From: Eurosta solidaginis
Lineage: Eukaryota > Arthropoda > Insecta > Diptera > Tephritidae
NCBI RefSeq assembly: GCF_040869045.1
Contig: NC_090322.1
Coordinates: 190,277,477 to 190,341,476, forward strand
Length of the DNA stretch: 64,000 bases
Direction of reading: 5' to 3'
In this document: positions 11,690 to 22,708 of the stretch, one piece after another
Numbering within the stretch: position 1 is the first letter of the stretch
How the letters are laid out: each line of letters begins with the position of its first letter
The notes under the pieces: generated by a model
Database searches by the model: none
What the model saw: the letters and a program-made list of their open reading frames with translations, nothing else
What the model was told of the DNA's origin: nothing
Made by a program: the position numbers and the translations under genes

Positions 11690-12560
11690 TTCAAAGGGGC
11701 TTAGAAAGTAGAATTCGTCAATAAATATGGTCCCGCTTTATCTGGCCGGCCACTAAAGACCTCACAAAGACTAAATATGTCCATAGACTTAAGATGTCCA
11801 TCCATTCCAGAATTTTTTCGGCAAAAAAACCCCCAATTAGGTACAAGGACTTATGTTATAAGTTTTCTAGGACCCAGCTTAGTTGCTTTCTCGAGATTTA
11901 GCGACTATACCGCCCCTAGTAGCCAAGGACTAGAGCTTGGGAGTACAGGACAAGAAAAAAGAACATGCAGGACACAAAATCATACCATTCTCAACAGTTT
12001 CTTTCCGCAGCCCGCACCTCCTACATCTGCTGTTACTGACGAGACCCAATTTATAACTATTTAACGCCAGAAGGCATGGTCTAGTTAGTATGCAGATGAT
12101 CTTTTTGCAGCCCCCCTCTTCTATCCACGCCTTTCCTGCTTGATGTAGCATATGCAACTCCTTTCTGCTTTTATTTTCTCCCAAATCGTCTATTGTCGAT
12201 TCATAGTGCCGCACTATCATATGCCAACTCTTCGGCCTTTTCGTTACCTTCTATTCCTTTGTGACCGGAAACCCGATATATATGTACGGTTCGGCCTGAG
12301 TGAAGTTTCTCTAAAGCTTATTGGCATTCCAGAATACATCATTATGAAGTGCTGTGTGAGATTTTTGCTTTAATGACCGCCCGATTATCAGTATGTATAT
12401 TGACTTGACTGCAGCTTAAGCACGCTTCTTTCTTAATTACTGCCTTTTTCACGGCTGCAATTTCCGGTTTCAAGACACTACAGTGATCTGGCAGCCTGTT
12501 CTTATTTCCGGATCGACACAGTAAACAGCAGACCCGACATCTTCAGTCCAATTGGAACCA
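11690..12560 (-). pseudogene. I/LOA-type LINE 3' fragment: RNase H and C-terminal zinc knuckle
   Basis: Near 12290-12230 the minus strand encodes VHIYRVSGHKGIEGNEKAE, the signature GH-x-G-x-x-GNE-x-AD segment of LINE-encoded RNase H. A different frame continues KELHMLHQAGKAW and then SRCRRCGLRKETVENGMILCPAC. That is the CX2C...HX4C-like C-terminal knuckle, with the His replaced. The conserved 3' untranslated end (GGACCTC/CCTCACAAAGACT block near 11760) follows. RNase H downstream of RT is characteristic of I and LOA clades. The copy is 5'-truncated and frameshifted. Confidence 0.72.
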
Positions 12561-12580
12561 TGTGTATACCGTTTATAGTA

Positions 12581-12848
12581 ACCTGGGTCTTTTTTTATTG
12601 ACGAAAGTTAACGGATATCGCGCCATCGAATATTCGATAGGATTTGGGCTCAGGGAAAAAAGGAAAAAAAAAGTTCCACTACGCATACCCAAAAAAATAA
12701 TTTTCATGAAAAAAACCTTAAAAATCAAAGTCGGACGAAAAGACAAAAAAATGAAATTTCGCAGGCTCGAAAATTATTTTTTTGGGTAACTTTTTTTCCT
12801 AAGCCCATATCGTATCGAAAAATCGATGGCGCGATATCGGTTAGTGTA
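12581..12848. mobile_element. Palindromic MITE, family P (CGATATCGCGCCATCG), complete copy
   Basis: The two arms are reverse complements, so the whole unit could fold into one long hairpin. The left arm contains GATATCGCGCCATCGA, then GATAGGATTTGGGCTCAG and TACGCATACCC. The right arm mirrors them and ends in GGCGCGATATCGGTTA. A TA lies at the left boundary. No coding capacity. The same family occurs at 35294-36341 (interrupted by an LTR) and 51817-51935 (one arm). Confidence 0.75.
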
Positions 12849-12942
12849 TGGTATGTTCTGCCATTTTCGCATCTTTGCGCTAACCCTAAAACTCTATTGC
12901 TGCTCCAAGGCGTTCCTCGAAGCTCAGTAGCGGGACCATGTA

Positions 12943-13300
12943 GTCTGCCGCCGTGGGGAGGTGGTAGCATGCTCCGCCTACCGTACTGAGGTTCCTCGGC
13001 TCAACTTCCGGGAAAAGTAACATAAAAAATTTAGAAGAAAACGTTTTCAATTAGAAAAAAAAAATTATCCGGGTTCGCACCTCGGAGGTGATTTGGCAAA
13101 CACTCCGAGTGCATTTCTGTCATGAAAAACTTCTCATTGAAAATTCATCTGCCTTGCAGAAGTCGTTCGGAGTCGGCACAAAACATGTAAGTCCCGTCCC
13201 GAAAATTTGTAGGGAAAATTAAAAAAAGGAGCACAACGCACATTGGAAGCTCGGTCAAAATCTCCGCAGAGGTAAATCGCGCCAAGTATTTATTTTTATA
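12943..13300 (+). mobile_element. tRNA-derived SINE, diverged full-length copy
   Basis: The head has a Pol III A-box-like stretch (GAGGTGGTAGCATGC) and the CGCCTACC segment. The body carries GGCAAACACTCCGAGTGCATT and the diagnostic ATCTGCCTTGCAGA palindrome. It ends in GGTAAATCGCGCC. It is much more diverged than the copies at 29726 and 52210, so it is older. Confidence 0.75.
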
Positions 13301-13928
13301 CTCCTACTAGCTTTACCAGGCGCACGTTGCAACGCCCGAGATCGAACGGATGTTGAGTTATTTTTTCTGTTTTGTTTGTTGATAATTAAATTTATTGTTC
13401 TGTAAATTGAATTGAATTTTGTACGCATATTTGGTGAAATTTTCTGTTAAAACATTTTATTCTTGTATCTTATTGTATCTTATTTTATATTATTGTATTG
13501 CTTTTACCGCTGATGATTGTTGCTTTGATTACATTCCGAAGAAGCATGACTGTTGCGCCAATTTTCAATGTTGATATATGCGCAGGCATTCCTTTTGGTT
13601 CTAAGGAGTATAGAAATTCATTTGGATAGTTCACAATTTTATCTTCATCTGTAACTGTGTCGATCGATTTATGTATATTTCGTCACTTCAACAGGAAATT
13701 GATTTTGAAAGCGATCATTGATTTTGTTAACATGATCATTTTTGGGAGCTAAGATAGTTCTTTCGCATAGCCAAAAAACAAAAACATTTAAATTTAAAAT
13801 TCTTAATTCTGAAATATGAAAAACTCTCGTCTTGATCGAAGGAACCTCGAGCCAAAATTTGGTGATGATCGAAGTATAGCAAACACGTTTTCATAGGGAA
13901 CACACACACAGAATTTGATTTTTATAGA
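13301..13928. other. No gene recognised; LINE-like 3' tail at the right end
   Basis: AT-rich sequence. The last 80 bp (AAATTTGGTGATGATCGA, then ACACACACACAGAATTTGAT) recurs at 16985-17060, so it is the end of another dispersed repeat. Confidence 0.4.
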
Positions 13929-16507
13929 AGACTAGCAGACCCGGCAAACGTTGTTCTGCCCTAAATTTGGCCTATCTGCATACATTTTAATAAGCTTTTT
14001 CCGTCTAACTCTGCCCTACCCCTCTACACTTTTTCCTAATATTTTTATTCACTCCTCCCTCCGTCTTTTTCGCTTCATCTGCATCTTCGTCTCATTCTAT
14101 CTCTTTCTCAGTCTCCTTCTCTCGTTTCTCTTCTCTCAAGTTTTTCTCCTTCTTCTTCATCTCTTATTGCCAGTCCCAGAGGGTGGTATTTATTTTGTTC
14201 CAGTCCCATTCCGAGTCTCAGTCCCAGTCCCACTCCGAGTCTCAGTCCCAGTTCCAGTCCTAGTCTTAATCCCAGTCCCAGTCCGTCTCTGGTATACTTC
14301 CCAGAAAAAAGCATCGTAAATACTAATATAGGCAAATTTATATACGAAATTTCAGGCAAATCGAATAGGATTATGTTAATAGGTATGTCGGTATTATTAA
14401 TTCTTGTCTTTATTTCGGCTTCGCATGCATATTTATCAGTTTTGCCAGGTTGATGCGACTAAATCGAATATCACAATGACTTTTAGAGCTCTCAGCTACA
14501 GCTTTCATTTGATATCCATAATACATACACATTCTATGTGTATCCGGGTCCATGTTTTGGCCTATATCTCAAGACCGTAGTCACCCAGCGGTGTAAAACT
14601 TACTCTGTACTAAAGCATACATCAACAGCTTCAATTTGGTACCCATAATATAAAAACACATTCTAGGTGTATCCGGGTCCACGTTTTGGGCTATATCTCG
14701 AGACCCTAGCCTCCCAGCTGTATGAAAATTATCCTGTACTATATCACTCATCAACAGTTTTCATTTGATATCCATATTGTATAAACACATTCTAGGGGTA
14801 CCGGGTCCACGTTTTGGGATATATCTCGAGACCCTAGCCTCCCAGTTGTATGAAAATTATCCTGTAGTATAGCACTCTTCGACAGTTTTCATTTGATATC
14901 CATATTGTATAAACACATTCTAGGGGTACCGGGTCCACGTTTTGGGATATATCTCGAGACCCTAGCCTCCCAGTTGTATGAAAATTATCCTGTACTATAG
15001 CACTCATCGACAGCTTTCATTTGATATCCATATTGTATAAACACATTCTAGGGGTACCCGGGTCCACGTTTTGGGCTATATCTCGATACCTTAGCCTACC
15101 AGTTGTATGAAAATTATCCTGTACTATAGCACTCATCAACAGCTTTCATTTGATATCCATATTTTATAAACACATTCTAGGGGTACCCTGGTCCACGTTT
15201 TGGGCTATATCTCGAGACCCTAGCCTCCCAGTTGTATGACAATTATCCTGTACTATAGCACTCATCAACAGCTTTCATTTGATATCCATATTGTATAAAC
15301 ACATTCTAGGGGTATCCGGGACCACGTTTTGGCCTATATCTCGACGCCCTAGTCACCCAGGGGTATAAAAATTATCCTGTACTATAGCACTCATCAACAG
15401 CTTTTATTTGATATCCATATTGTATAAACACATTCTAGGGGTACCCGGGTCCACGTTTTGGGATATATCTCGAGACCCTAGCCTCCCAGTTGTATGAAAA
15501 TTATCCTGTATTATAGCACTCTTCGACAGTTTTCATTTGATATCCATATTGTATAAACACATACCCGGGTCCACGTTTTGGGATATATCTCGAGACCCTA
15601 GCCTCCCAGTTGTATGAAAATTATCCTGTACTATAGCACTCATCGACAGCTTTCATTTGATATCCATATTGTATAAACACATTCTAGGGGTACCCGGGTC
15701 CACGTTTTGGGCTATATCTCGATACCTTAGCCTACCAGTTGTATGAAAATTATCCTGTACTATAGCACTCATCAACAGCTTTCATTTGCTATCCATATTT
15801 TATAAACACATTCTAGGGGTACCCTGGTCCACGTTTTGGGCTATATCTCGAGACCCTAGCCTCCCAGTTGTATGACAATTATCCTGTACTATAGCACTCA
15901 TCAACAGCTTTCATTTGATATCCATATTGTATAAACACATTCTAGGGGTATCCGGGACCACGTTTTGGCCTACATCTAGAGACTCTAGTCACCCAGGGGT
16001 ATAAAAATTATCCTGTACTATAGCACTCATCAACAACTTTCATTTGATATCCATATTGTATAAACACATTCTAGGGGTACCCGGGTCCACGTTTTGGGCT
16101 ATATCTCGAGACCCTAGCCTCCCAGTTGAATGAAAGTTATCCTGTACTATAGCACTCATCAACAGCTTTCATTTGACATCCATATTGTATAAATACATTC
16201 TAGGGGTATCCGGGACCACGTTTTGGCCTATATCGAGACCCTAGTCACCCAGGGGTATAAAAATTATCCTCTACTATAGCACTCATCAACAGCTTTCATT
16301 TGATATCCATATTGTATAAACACATTCTAGGGGTACCCGGGTCCACGTTTTGATCTCAAGACCCTAGACACGTAGCGAAAAAAAAGATAGACGTTGGCCG
16401 ATTCTCAGACCTACCCAATATGCTCACAAAATTTCATGAGAATCGGTTCAGCCGTTTCGGAGGAGTTCGGCCTCTAAAACCGTGACAGAAGAATTTTATA
16501 TATTAGA
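13929..16507 (+). mobile_element. Dispersed repeat family T (CTAGCAGACCCGG...), copy with satellite core
   Basis: It begins ACTAGCAGACCCGGCAAACG, then has a pyrimidine-rich block, a (CAGTCC)n stretch at 14170-14295, and CAAATTTCAGGCAAATCGAA-type sequence. The minisatellite array follows. It closes with CAGCCGTTTCGGAGGAGTTC and a TTTTATATATTAGAT tail. A copy without the satellite lies at 31390-32060. No protein coding was found. The ends resemble a non-autonomous retroelement, but I cannot assign a class. Confidence 0.55.
14490..16370 (+). repeat. 128-bp minisatellite array, about 14 monomers, with 636-bp higher-order period
   Basis: The block CTTTCATTTGATATCC recurs at 14758, 14886, 15014, 15143 and onward with a period of 128-129 bp. 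Each monomer also carries AAACACATTCTAGGGGTACC, TCCACGTTTTGGG and TATATCTCGAGACCCTAG. Variant CGATACCTTAGCCTACC occurs at 15084 and again at 15720, so five monomers (less an 11-bp deletion near 15562) form a 636-bp higher-order repeat. Edge monomers at 14490-14650 are the most diverged, as expected for arrays homogenised from the centre. Confidence 0.95.
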
Positions 16508-17329
16508 TGTAGATAGACTGAAGCCAAAACATTTTTTTAACAAGGGCAGATAACTAAACGTCCAAAAGGCATAACAGCTAAACTTAACAATGCAGTCAAA
16601 CTTTAGGTGTTAAAATAACTTAAGTTTGTACGGCAGCCATAGTTTTTCCCCATTCCACATTTTACTAGAGGTTTTAGGACTTAACGTCACATAGCTCTTT
16701 ACCAATTTTAATTATCCTACCATTTCAACATCCAGATATATGCAGTATAATATATTCCATTTGTATGGGAGGTGCTACGGCCCCTTTTTCCCAATTCCAT
16801 TTTTTATTAGTGGTGTTAAGGATTGACCTCAAATAACTCCTTACTGAATTTCAATGTTCTGGCATGTATACCTTCAAAGGTATGCAGTACCAAAGATTCC
16901 ATTTGTATGGGAGGTGCCAGGCCCCTTTTATATATCGAAATTACTTTTAAGCCTATAACCTTCCCGTTCGAAGGAACCCATAACCAAAATTTGGTGATGA
17001 TTGATGTGTGGGAAATACGTTTCTATAGTGAATACACACACACACACAGAATTTGATTTATATATATATATGGCTAAACCGATTTGGGATTTCAAAATCA
17101 ACTAACCATCATCTCTCCTTCCTGTATCTTTCCTAAAATTTCATGGCAATCTGTCGAGCCTTTCTCGAGTTATGGAGTGACAATCAAAATGTACACTTCT
17201 TTTTATATATATAGATGGGCATAAGGCCTGCAATTAAGATGTATCTAGAGCTATGTGTACAGTGCCGTGAGGCTTTATTCGCTCTGTATTCCACATGGAG
17301 TCTACATGACAATTTACTATCCAGTATAC
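16508..17329. repeat. LINE-like 3' tails and unassigned AT-rich sequence
   Basis: The stretch 16960-17215 contains CCAAAATTTGGTGATGATTG, an (AC)n run and AATTTCATGGCAATC ahead of a TATATATATAGAT tail. These are tail motifs shared with 13850-13925. No coding frame. Confidence 0.4.
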
Positions 17330-17545
17330 TTACTTAATTGGCGCTTAACCGTTTAAACGGTTATGGCCATCCAACATGGGGCACCAGCCGCTTTTTCGTT
17401 AGGTTAACTTGCGCGATGAAAAGTTTTCCGTTCGGAGTTGGCATAAAACATAAAAATAAAAAGGAGCACAAAGCAAATAAGAAGAGAATCTCAGCCTAAA
17501 TTTCTTCGCGTCAAATGGCGCCTAGTATTTTTTTTATGGGCAAAT
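17330..17545 (+). repeat. Composite of two dispersed repeats, the second a SINE 3' part
   Basis: The first 90 bp has TTAATTGGCGCTTAACCG followed by GTTTAAACGGTTATGGCC, a dispersed insect repeat I recognise only by pattern. From about 17416 it becomes the 3' half of the tRNA-derived SINE (GTTCGGAGTTGGCATAAAAC, then AAGGAGCACAAAGCAAAT). Confidence 0.5.
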
Positions 17546-18585
17546 GGGAGGAGGGGATGAACAGTGTTACATTATAATAATAACTACATTGATGGCTCAT
17601 AAATGTAAATGGGAACTAAGGTAAAGCTATACTTAAATTGTCTGCAGATCATTCAGTCAGTCAGACTTACTCTTGAATGCACGGAATGATCAGTTACAGA
17701 AAGCATAAATCGAGGCTGCTTCAAATTCATTGGATTATGAGAGGTCAAATAAGAGATGGAACTATTTTATGGATGCTCATTGTAGCCTTAAAAGACATCA
17801 CTATTTCTTTATGCTGGTTACCTGGATAAAGCAATCCTTGAAATGTTTAATTTGTTTGCCGAGATGGCCAGATAAGTTTTCGAAATGAGAAAATTTTCTA
17901 CGACCGGCTTTAAGAAAAGTACAAGAAGGATTGAAGAATAAACTATAAGGGAAAAAGACTTGCTTGCTTGTTGGCTCCTATCCGACTATTTTTGAAGTTC
18001 CCACACACGCCATGTCTATCGAACAAAAAAAAAAAGAACAGCGTATTTCTCAAACTAAATAAACCAGCTGCAAGATTACTCTCGGACGTCAGCAAATGAC
18101 ATTGTACCATTGTACGTTTGTCGATGTCTACGCTACAGCCAAAGTGGCTCAGATTTCTGGAGGAATAGTTTCTCGTCAGACTGGTAGAGGTAAGAGAAAT
18201 TGATCCTTCGCTGCTACTTAAGTTCATACGAGATAGCAAGTGCTTCGAATAGAAATTTAGTAGGAAATATTTTGTTGCACTTGTCATTCATTGACACAAA
18301 TTTTCATTCGGAGCTCAAGCCTCTTGTTTGGCAAATACTCGTATATAAAGGATAGCCAATTTTCTCACTAATAATAAGGTATGTAATTTTTGCTGAAGCC
18401 CAAACGTTTTGTCGAGACATGAAATCGAGAATTTATAAAAAATAGTCCTTAGGGAACTGATTGAAATCTCAACACAGATTGATAACTCAAATGCACATAC
18501 ATACGTAAATTTCATAATATGAAAGTGTTTCTAAAGCTTTGTCACTAATGAAATGCCCTTCACGCTGATCTCAAGTATATGTAAT
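17546..18585. other. No gene recognised
   Basis: No domain in any frame. The 114-codon minus frame at 18287-17943 is low-complexity and Ser/Leu/Phe-rich with no recognisable motif. Confidence 0.35.
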
Positions 18586-18752
18586 GCGCGATAACCTCCG
18601 TCGTACCCTTTTAATTTTTCCTAAAAATTGGCGGGACGGGACCTACTTGTTTTATGCCGACTCCGAACGGCATCTGCAAGGCAGATGAGTTTTCACTGAG
18701 AGCTTTTCATGGCACAAATAGCACTCCGAGTGGCTTGCCAAACATCAAGTAG
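18586..18752 (-). mobile_element. tRNA-derived SINE fragment (3' half)
   Basis: On the minus strand it carries GGCAAGCCACTCGGAGTGCT, the ATCTGCCTTGCAGATGCCGT palindrome, TCGGCATAAAAC and the end block GGTTATCGCGC. The tRNA-like head is absent. Confidence 0.75.
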
Positions 18753-18829
18753 ATGCTCTTATCAATTTGTGGGTACATATAAACAATTTCCATCATAATA
18801 CAAAATATACCCCATAAATTAATTCCACT

Positions 18830-19370
18830 CAATAAAATTGAGTTTCACTCAAAGCAAAACTGACTTTCACTCGAAAAAGAGATAGAATCTATGTATAGGA
18901 TGAACTCAACTCAGTGAGAACAAAGCAAAGAATGCAATCTGCTCATTCTCAAACACATGTAAACGTTCCCTGGTCGTTTGTAAAATGACTCAATTTGAAA
19001 CTGGTCGAAATGACACGAGTAAAGTAAAATTTGGATGCAACGATGGATAAGTACTTTGGACGTCGGGAAGAACAGACGACGTGTGTCGCGTGGCGTCGAG
19101 TTTGGTGCGTCCGTTAAGTGTTATTTTTATTATTGTAAAATTATAAGCGGTGCTTGTGGTTTTGCATAAACAAAAAAAAATATATATATATATTTATTAA
19201 AAATTAAAAATGTTGCGAAAAAAGTTCAAAGAGAAAAATAAACAATAAAATACTTTTATAAGGATTATAGAGTTGAAAGAAGTGCAGAAATACCTAATAT
19301 TTAAATGTGTGGATGTGTAGATTAACACAAAGGTGTATTCAAAGTGTTTAAAGTGAGATTTGTGTGTTAG
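18830..19370 (+). promoter_or_regulatory. Possible promoter / 5' UTR region (tentative)
   Basis: This is one of few stretches not resembling any repeat in the window. It has a GT/CG-richer patch at 19050-19120 (GTGTGTCGCGTGGCGTCGAG) and then A-rich, stop-filled sequence resembling fly 5' UTRs. No TATA box or coding exon is visible. Alternatives are an unknown repeat or plain intergenic DNA. Confidence 0.2.
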
Positions 19371-19616
19371 TTAATATTTTGGAAAAATCGAAGGCTATCC
19401 ATTTCGGCCAAATACGCTAAGCGCGCAAACGTGTTAGTATGCGTGTGGGCATCACATACATATGTATGTACATTAATAGTACACACAATTATATGTATAT
19501 GTATTAGTGTGCGTAAGTGTTTTGATATCTGTTGCGCTTTAAATATTTTTATTTTTGTACACCTTTTCTGTTGATAAAATTTTTTTATATACATTTTTTG
19601 TGCAAACGAAATAGGA

Positions 19617-20926
19617 AACAAGTAAGGATGCGAATGTCTTCGGCTATGCCGAACACTTCATTCCTTTTATGAATGGGGCTGAACAATAATCTTATCCCAT
19701 ACGTAATATCCAAATAATCGGCTGTATAAAAGGCCAATTAATGCTGCCTTATAACCATAAACAGATAAAACAGCTGATCGAACCTACCTTATGGAAATCA
19801 ATGTAATCGATTAAAGGTACCATAACGCTAACGCCATAACTATATCATAGCCAACCAATTGGTTTTGGTTTCTCGCCATATCCATAACCTAAAAATAGTT
19901 GAGTTGGCGAATTTAATAATTTTATGTAGATTTTATTCATTGTTTTGGATACGTTATGAATAAGAAACTTCTTTTTGTGGAATATGTTTGTAATTTTTTG
20001 CGTTTTCTTAATTTTTATGAAATTTTCACGATTTTTAGGTTAAGGCACCATTAATCGATCACATTGGAGATGGTTATGGATATGGGTATGGTTACGACTA
20101 TGGCGTTAGGGTTAAGGAAGTTTAATTAGTCCTTAAGATATAATCTATAGTGACAAATGTACATACCTAACAAATTTTTAAGATAAATAAAAAAAAATAG
20201 GTAGGTAGTTTGTGTGAGGATGCAAAGTTTCACGTTTTTTGTGGTCTGCATGATATAGCTGACCATGAATCACATATCTTAACAATATATAACATAAACG
20301 TAAGCATTTGATGAAATTTGAAGCTTCTAGCCTTCAAAAAGGGGGCAAAATTGACAGTTTATATGGGACATATAATATATATACCACCGACCTCTACGTA
20401 TTTTTCAGACAACAATATATGCTACATACGTAAGCGTTCGGTGAAATTTGAAGCCTCTCGCTATTAAAATAATTCAGAAATTACGAAAAGTTTCTTATCT
20501 GAACAATCGGTTGTGGGCCTATCGCATCCATTTTTTCAGACAACAATATGTGCAATATATGAAAGCATATGGTGAAGTTTGAAGCTTCAATATGATAAAT
20601 TGAGGAAGATATGACAAAAATCCTCTTTTCTGAAAAATCGATTGCATGGGGGATATATGCTATAGTGGTCCGATCCGGCCGGTTCCGATAAATGTCTAAT
20701 CGGACACCTAAAATATACCCGCTCTCCAAATTTTATCAAGATATCTCAAAAATTGAGGGACTAGTTTGCATACAAACAGACAGACGGACGTGGCTAAATC
20801 AACTCAGCTCTTCATCCTGATCATTTCGGTGTACTTATTTTTGGGTCTATCTATTTAAGGACTTAAAATTTTGAGATTCGTGACGAAGTTCATATACCAT
20901 TTCATTTTCATGAATGGTATAAAAAG
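19617..20926 (-). mobile_element. Helentron-like element, family B
   Basis: Minus-strand order: subterminal repeat ATTCATGAAAATGAAATGG near 20900, a (GTCC/GTCT)n stretch near 20790, AT-rich blocks with repeated CAGACAACAATATGTGC-type units, the partner subterminal repeat CATTCATAAAAGGAATG at 19655-19671, then a hairpin TTCGGC-ATA-GCCGAA at 19639-19653, ending CATCCTTACTTGTT. It shares terminal layout and the CTTACTTGT end with family A but not the body sequence. It lacks the 130-bp minisatellite and is interrupted by a nested inverted-repeat unit at about 19737-20115. Confidence 0.5.
19737..20115. mobile_element. Nested inverted-repeat element inside family B copy
   Basis: The left part has CTAACGCCATAACTATATCA and GCCATATCCATAACC. 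The right part has the complementary GGTTATGGATATGGGTATGG and CTATGGCGTTAGGGTTAAGG. The arms are imperfect and the centre is AT-rich, as in a MITE. Boundaries are approximate. Confidence 0.4.
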
Positions 20927-21397
20927 GCAAGGGAAACCAAATTATGCGTTCAATCCAAACTGTCAATAAATCAAGGTTTGTTATGATGGTAAATTTAATT
21001 CTAAATAAATTGGCGTCAATTGACACGGCTTGAGAGATTTTAAGCAAATAAAAAATATTTGCGGACGAAATTATAAGGAAAAGGTTAATAGGAAAGGGTG
21101 CAAATTTTTTTTAAATTTATAGTTAAATATATTAGAAAACAAAAAAACAAAAATATTATTAGAAATTAAAAAGTAAGGAATTCCATGCCATCTTCTTTTT
21201 TAAGCTGTCTTTCGAAGAACTTTCCACTGAAATACTTCTCGGGTTATCGTTTGCGAGCTTTAATAATTTTTTGGTTAGCAGATATCAAGATTATCAATTA
21301 TAAAAAAAGGGCGCCTGCATATTAGAGTGGGTGAAAAAATGAACCATATAGGCAATCACATAAAATTTGAGATTGAATTTTCGGATGAGTCGCATAG
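20927..21397. other. No gene recognised
   Basis: AT-rich sequence without a recognisable frame or repeat boundary. Confidence 0.35.
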
Positions 21398-22035
21398 AGT
21401 ATGCGGCTATAGCAAAAAAGCAGTAAAAAAGCAGTAAAGTACACTTACAGCCTTTTAAAAATTTTGATGGCAATATATTTATACGACACCAATTTACTTA
21501 ATAGCTTAACTATTTATCATTCAAATTTCAAATTTAAAAATAAAAAAGATTTACAATTTGTTCTATATATCGAAAATTTTAAATTTCCTAACGAAAAAAG
21601 CAGTAAATCAAATTTCCAAGACAAGATAGCAGTATACTATAAATATTACTGATTTTATTCTCTGCAAATCGGCTATACATAGAAATGATATAATTTAATT
21701 TTAAAATAACGCTATAATTAAATTTTATTATAAGAATAATTTCAAAGCAGTGTAAGTCAAACTCTTTTCTGAAAAATAAAATAAAAAAGCAGTAAATTTT
21801 ATTTTACTGCTTTTAGATTTACAACACAAAGACATGAAGGCACTTTGCGTCTGATTTCGGGCATCGAAAATAATTATGTACCAGAGTCACATGATAATGG
21901 CTCCCCATAAAGTCATTAAATAGGATGCATTAATAAAATATTTAATTAAAAAAAAAAAAAGTAAAACGGAATTTCATATTTCTCTGCTTTCATTTTTTAC
22001 ACTTTACTGCCTTTTTGCTATAGACGGCAGTATAG
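21398..22035. mobile_element. MITE-like element with GCTATAGCAAAAA ends and internal GCAGTAAA motifs
   Basis: The left end GGCTATAGCAAAAAAGCAG and the right end CTGCCTTTTTGCTATAGAC are complementary. GCAGTAAA occurs repeatedly inside the left part (21419-21437, 21600) and in both orientations near 21790-21815. No coding. Exact ends and target duplication are unclear. Confidence 0.5.
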
Positions 22036-22611
22036 CCAGTTTTGAAATCTTTGTATGGGTTGGAGTGAGCTCTTTTGTTTCAGCATGTCCTATGGAGAGA
22101 CTAATTGTACCTGTTAGTGCTTGAACGGGTAGTGTCGAAATGGTCCTCTTCTGTTCGACAAGTCCTCTCTCTATCCGTACAGGAATTCATAACGATTTTA
22201 TATTATTTTTAAACTTCAATACAATATTTTGAAATTTTGTTCTATTGGTATTGTAGAAAAATAAAAATAAAACAAATATAACATCTACGCCTGTTCAATT
22301 GATATTCAGAAAGTTCCAATTCATATTCAGAACTTTTAGTACTAGTATTTTAGGTTCGTTCTATTCCATTTAATTTAATTTTTATTTTACATATTTCATT
22401 ACGTTTCTCTTTTGTTTCTTAAAATAGGCTACATAAATTTCAAGCTGGCCCATCCCAAGTGTACACAAAAGGGACTATAGGGTATCAATTTTACCCCAGT
22501 GTAGACAACAGCAATCAACCACAGACCACTCTCTTTAAGGAATTATATGCAGAGCACTAAACGGGTAGACCGTTAAATTTCCCATAAGAATATATAAAAT
22601 CAGTGATTTAG
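22036..22611. other. No gene recognised
   Basis: AT-rich sequence with no domain or clear repeat seen. Confidence 0.35.
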
Positions 22612-22708
22612 GTTAGGTTGGCCAATAAAGACCTCACAGACCGAATGTGTCCATAGTGTTACCAGATTTTGTTTGACGACCAAACAGAAGAACTCCGATC
22701 AGGTACCA
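22612..22708 (-). pseudogene. I/LOA-type LINE 3' UTR stub
   Basis: This is a 5'-truncated end of the same family as the neighbour: GGTTGGCCAATAAAGACCTC, then GTGTTACCAGATTTTGTTTG. It stops where the next copy's TTAGG tail begins, so the two insertions lie head to tail. Confidence 0.6.

Noticed and set aside
13951..14359. Frames of 83-122 codons rich in Pro/Val or Gly/Leu on both strands
   Set aside because: They arise from the (CAGTCC)n and pyrimidine tracts. The same artefact appears at 31409-31831, 27844-28221 and 42008-42838.
14490..16370. CRISPR-like regular repetition
   Set aside because: Units are contiguous 128-bp monomers without unique spacers, in a eukaryotic setting.
18830..19370. 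Definite promoter call
   Set aside because: No TATA or convincing initiator/downstream element pair and no linked coding exon, so it was kept only as a low-confidence entry.
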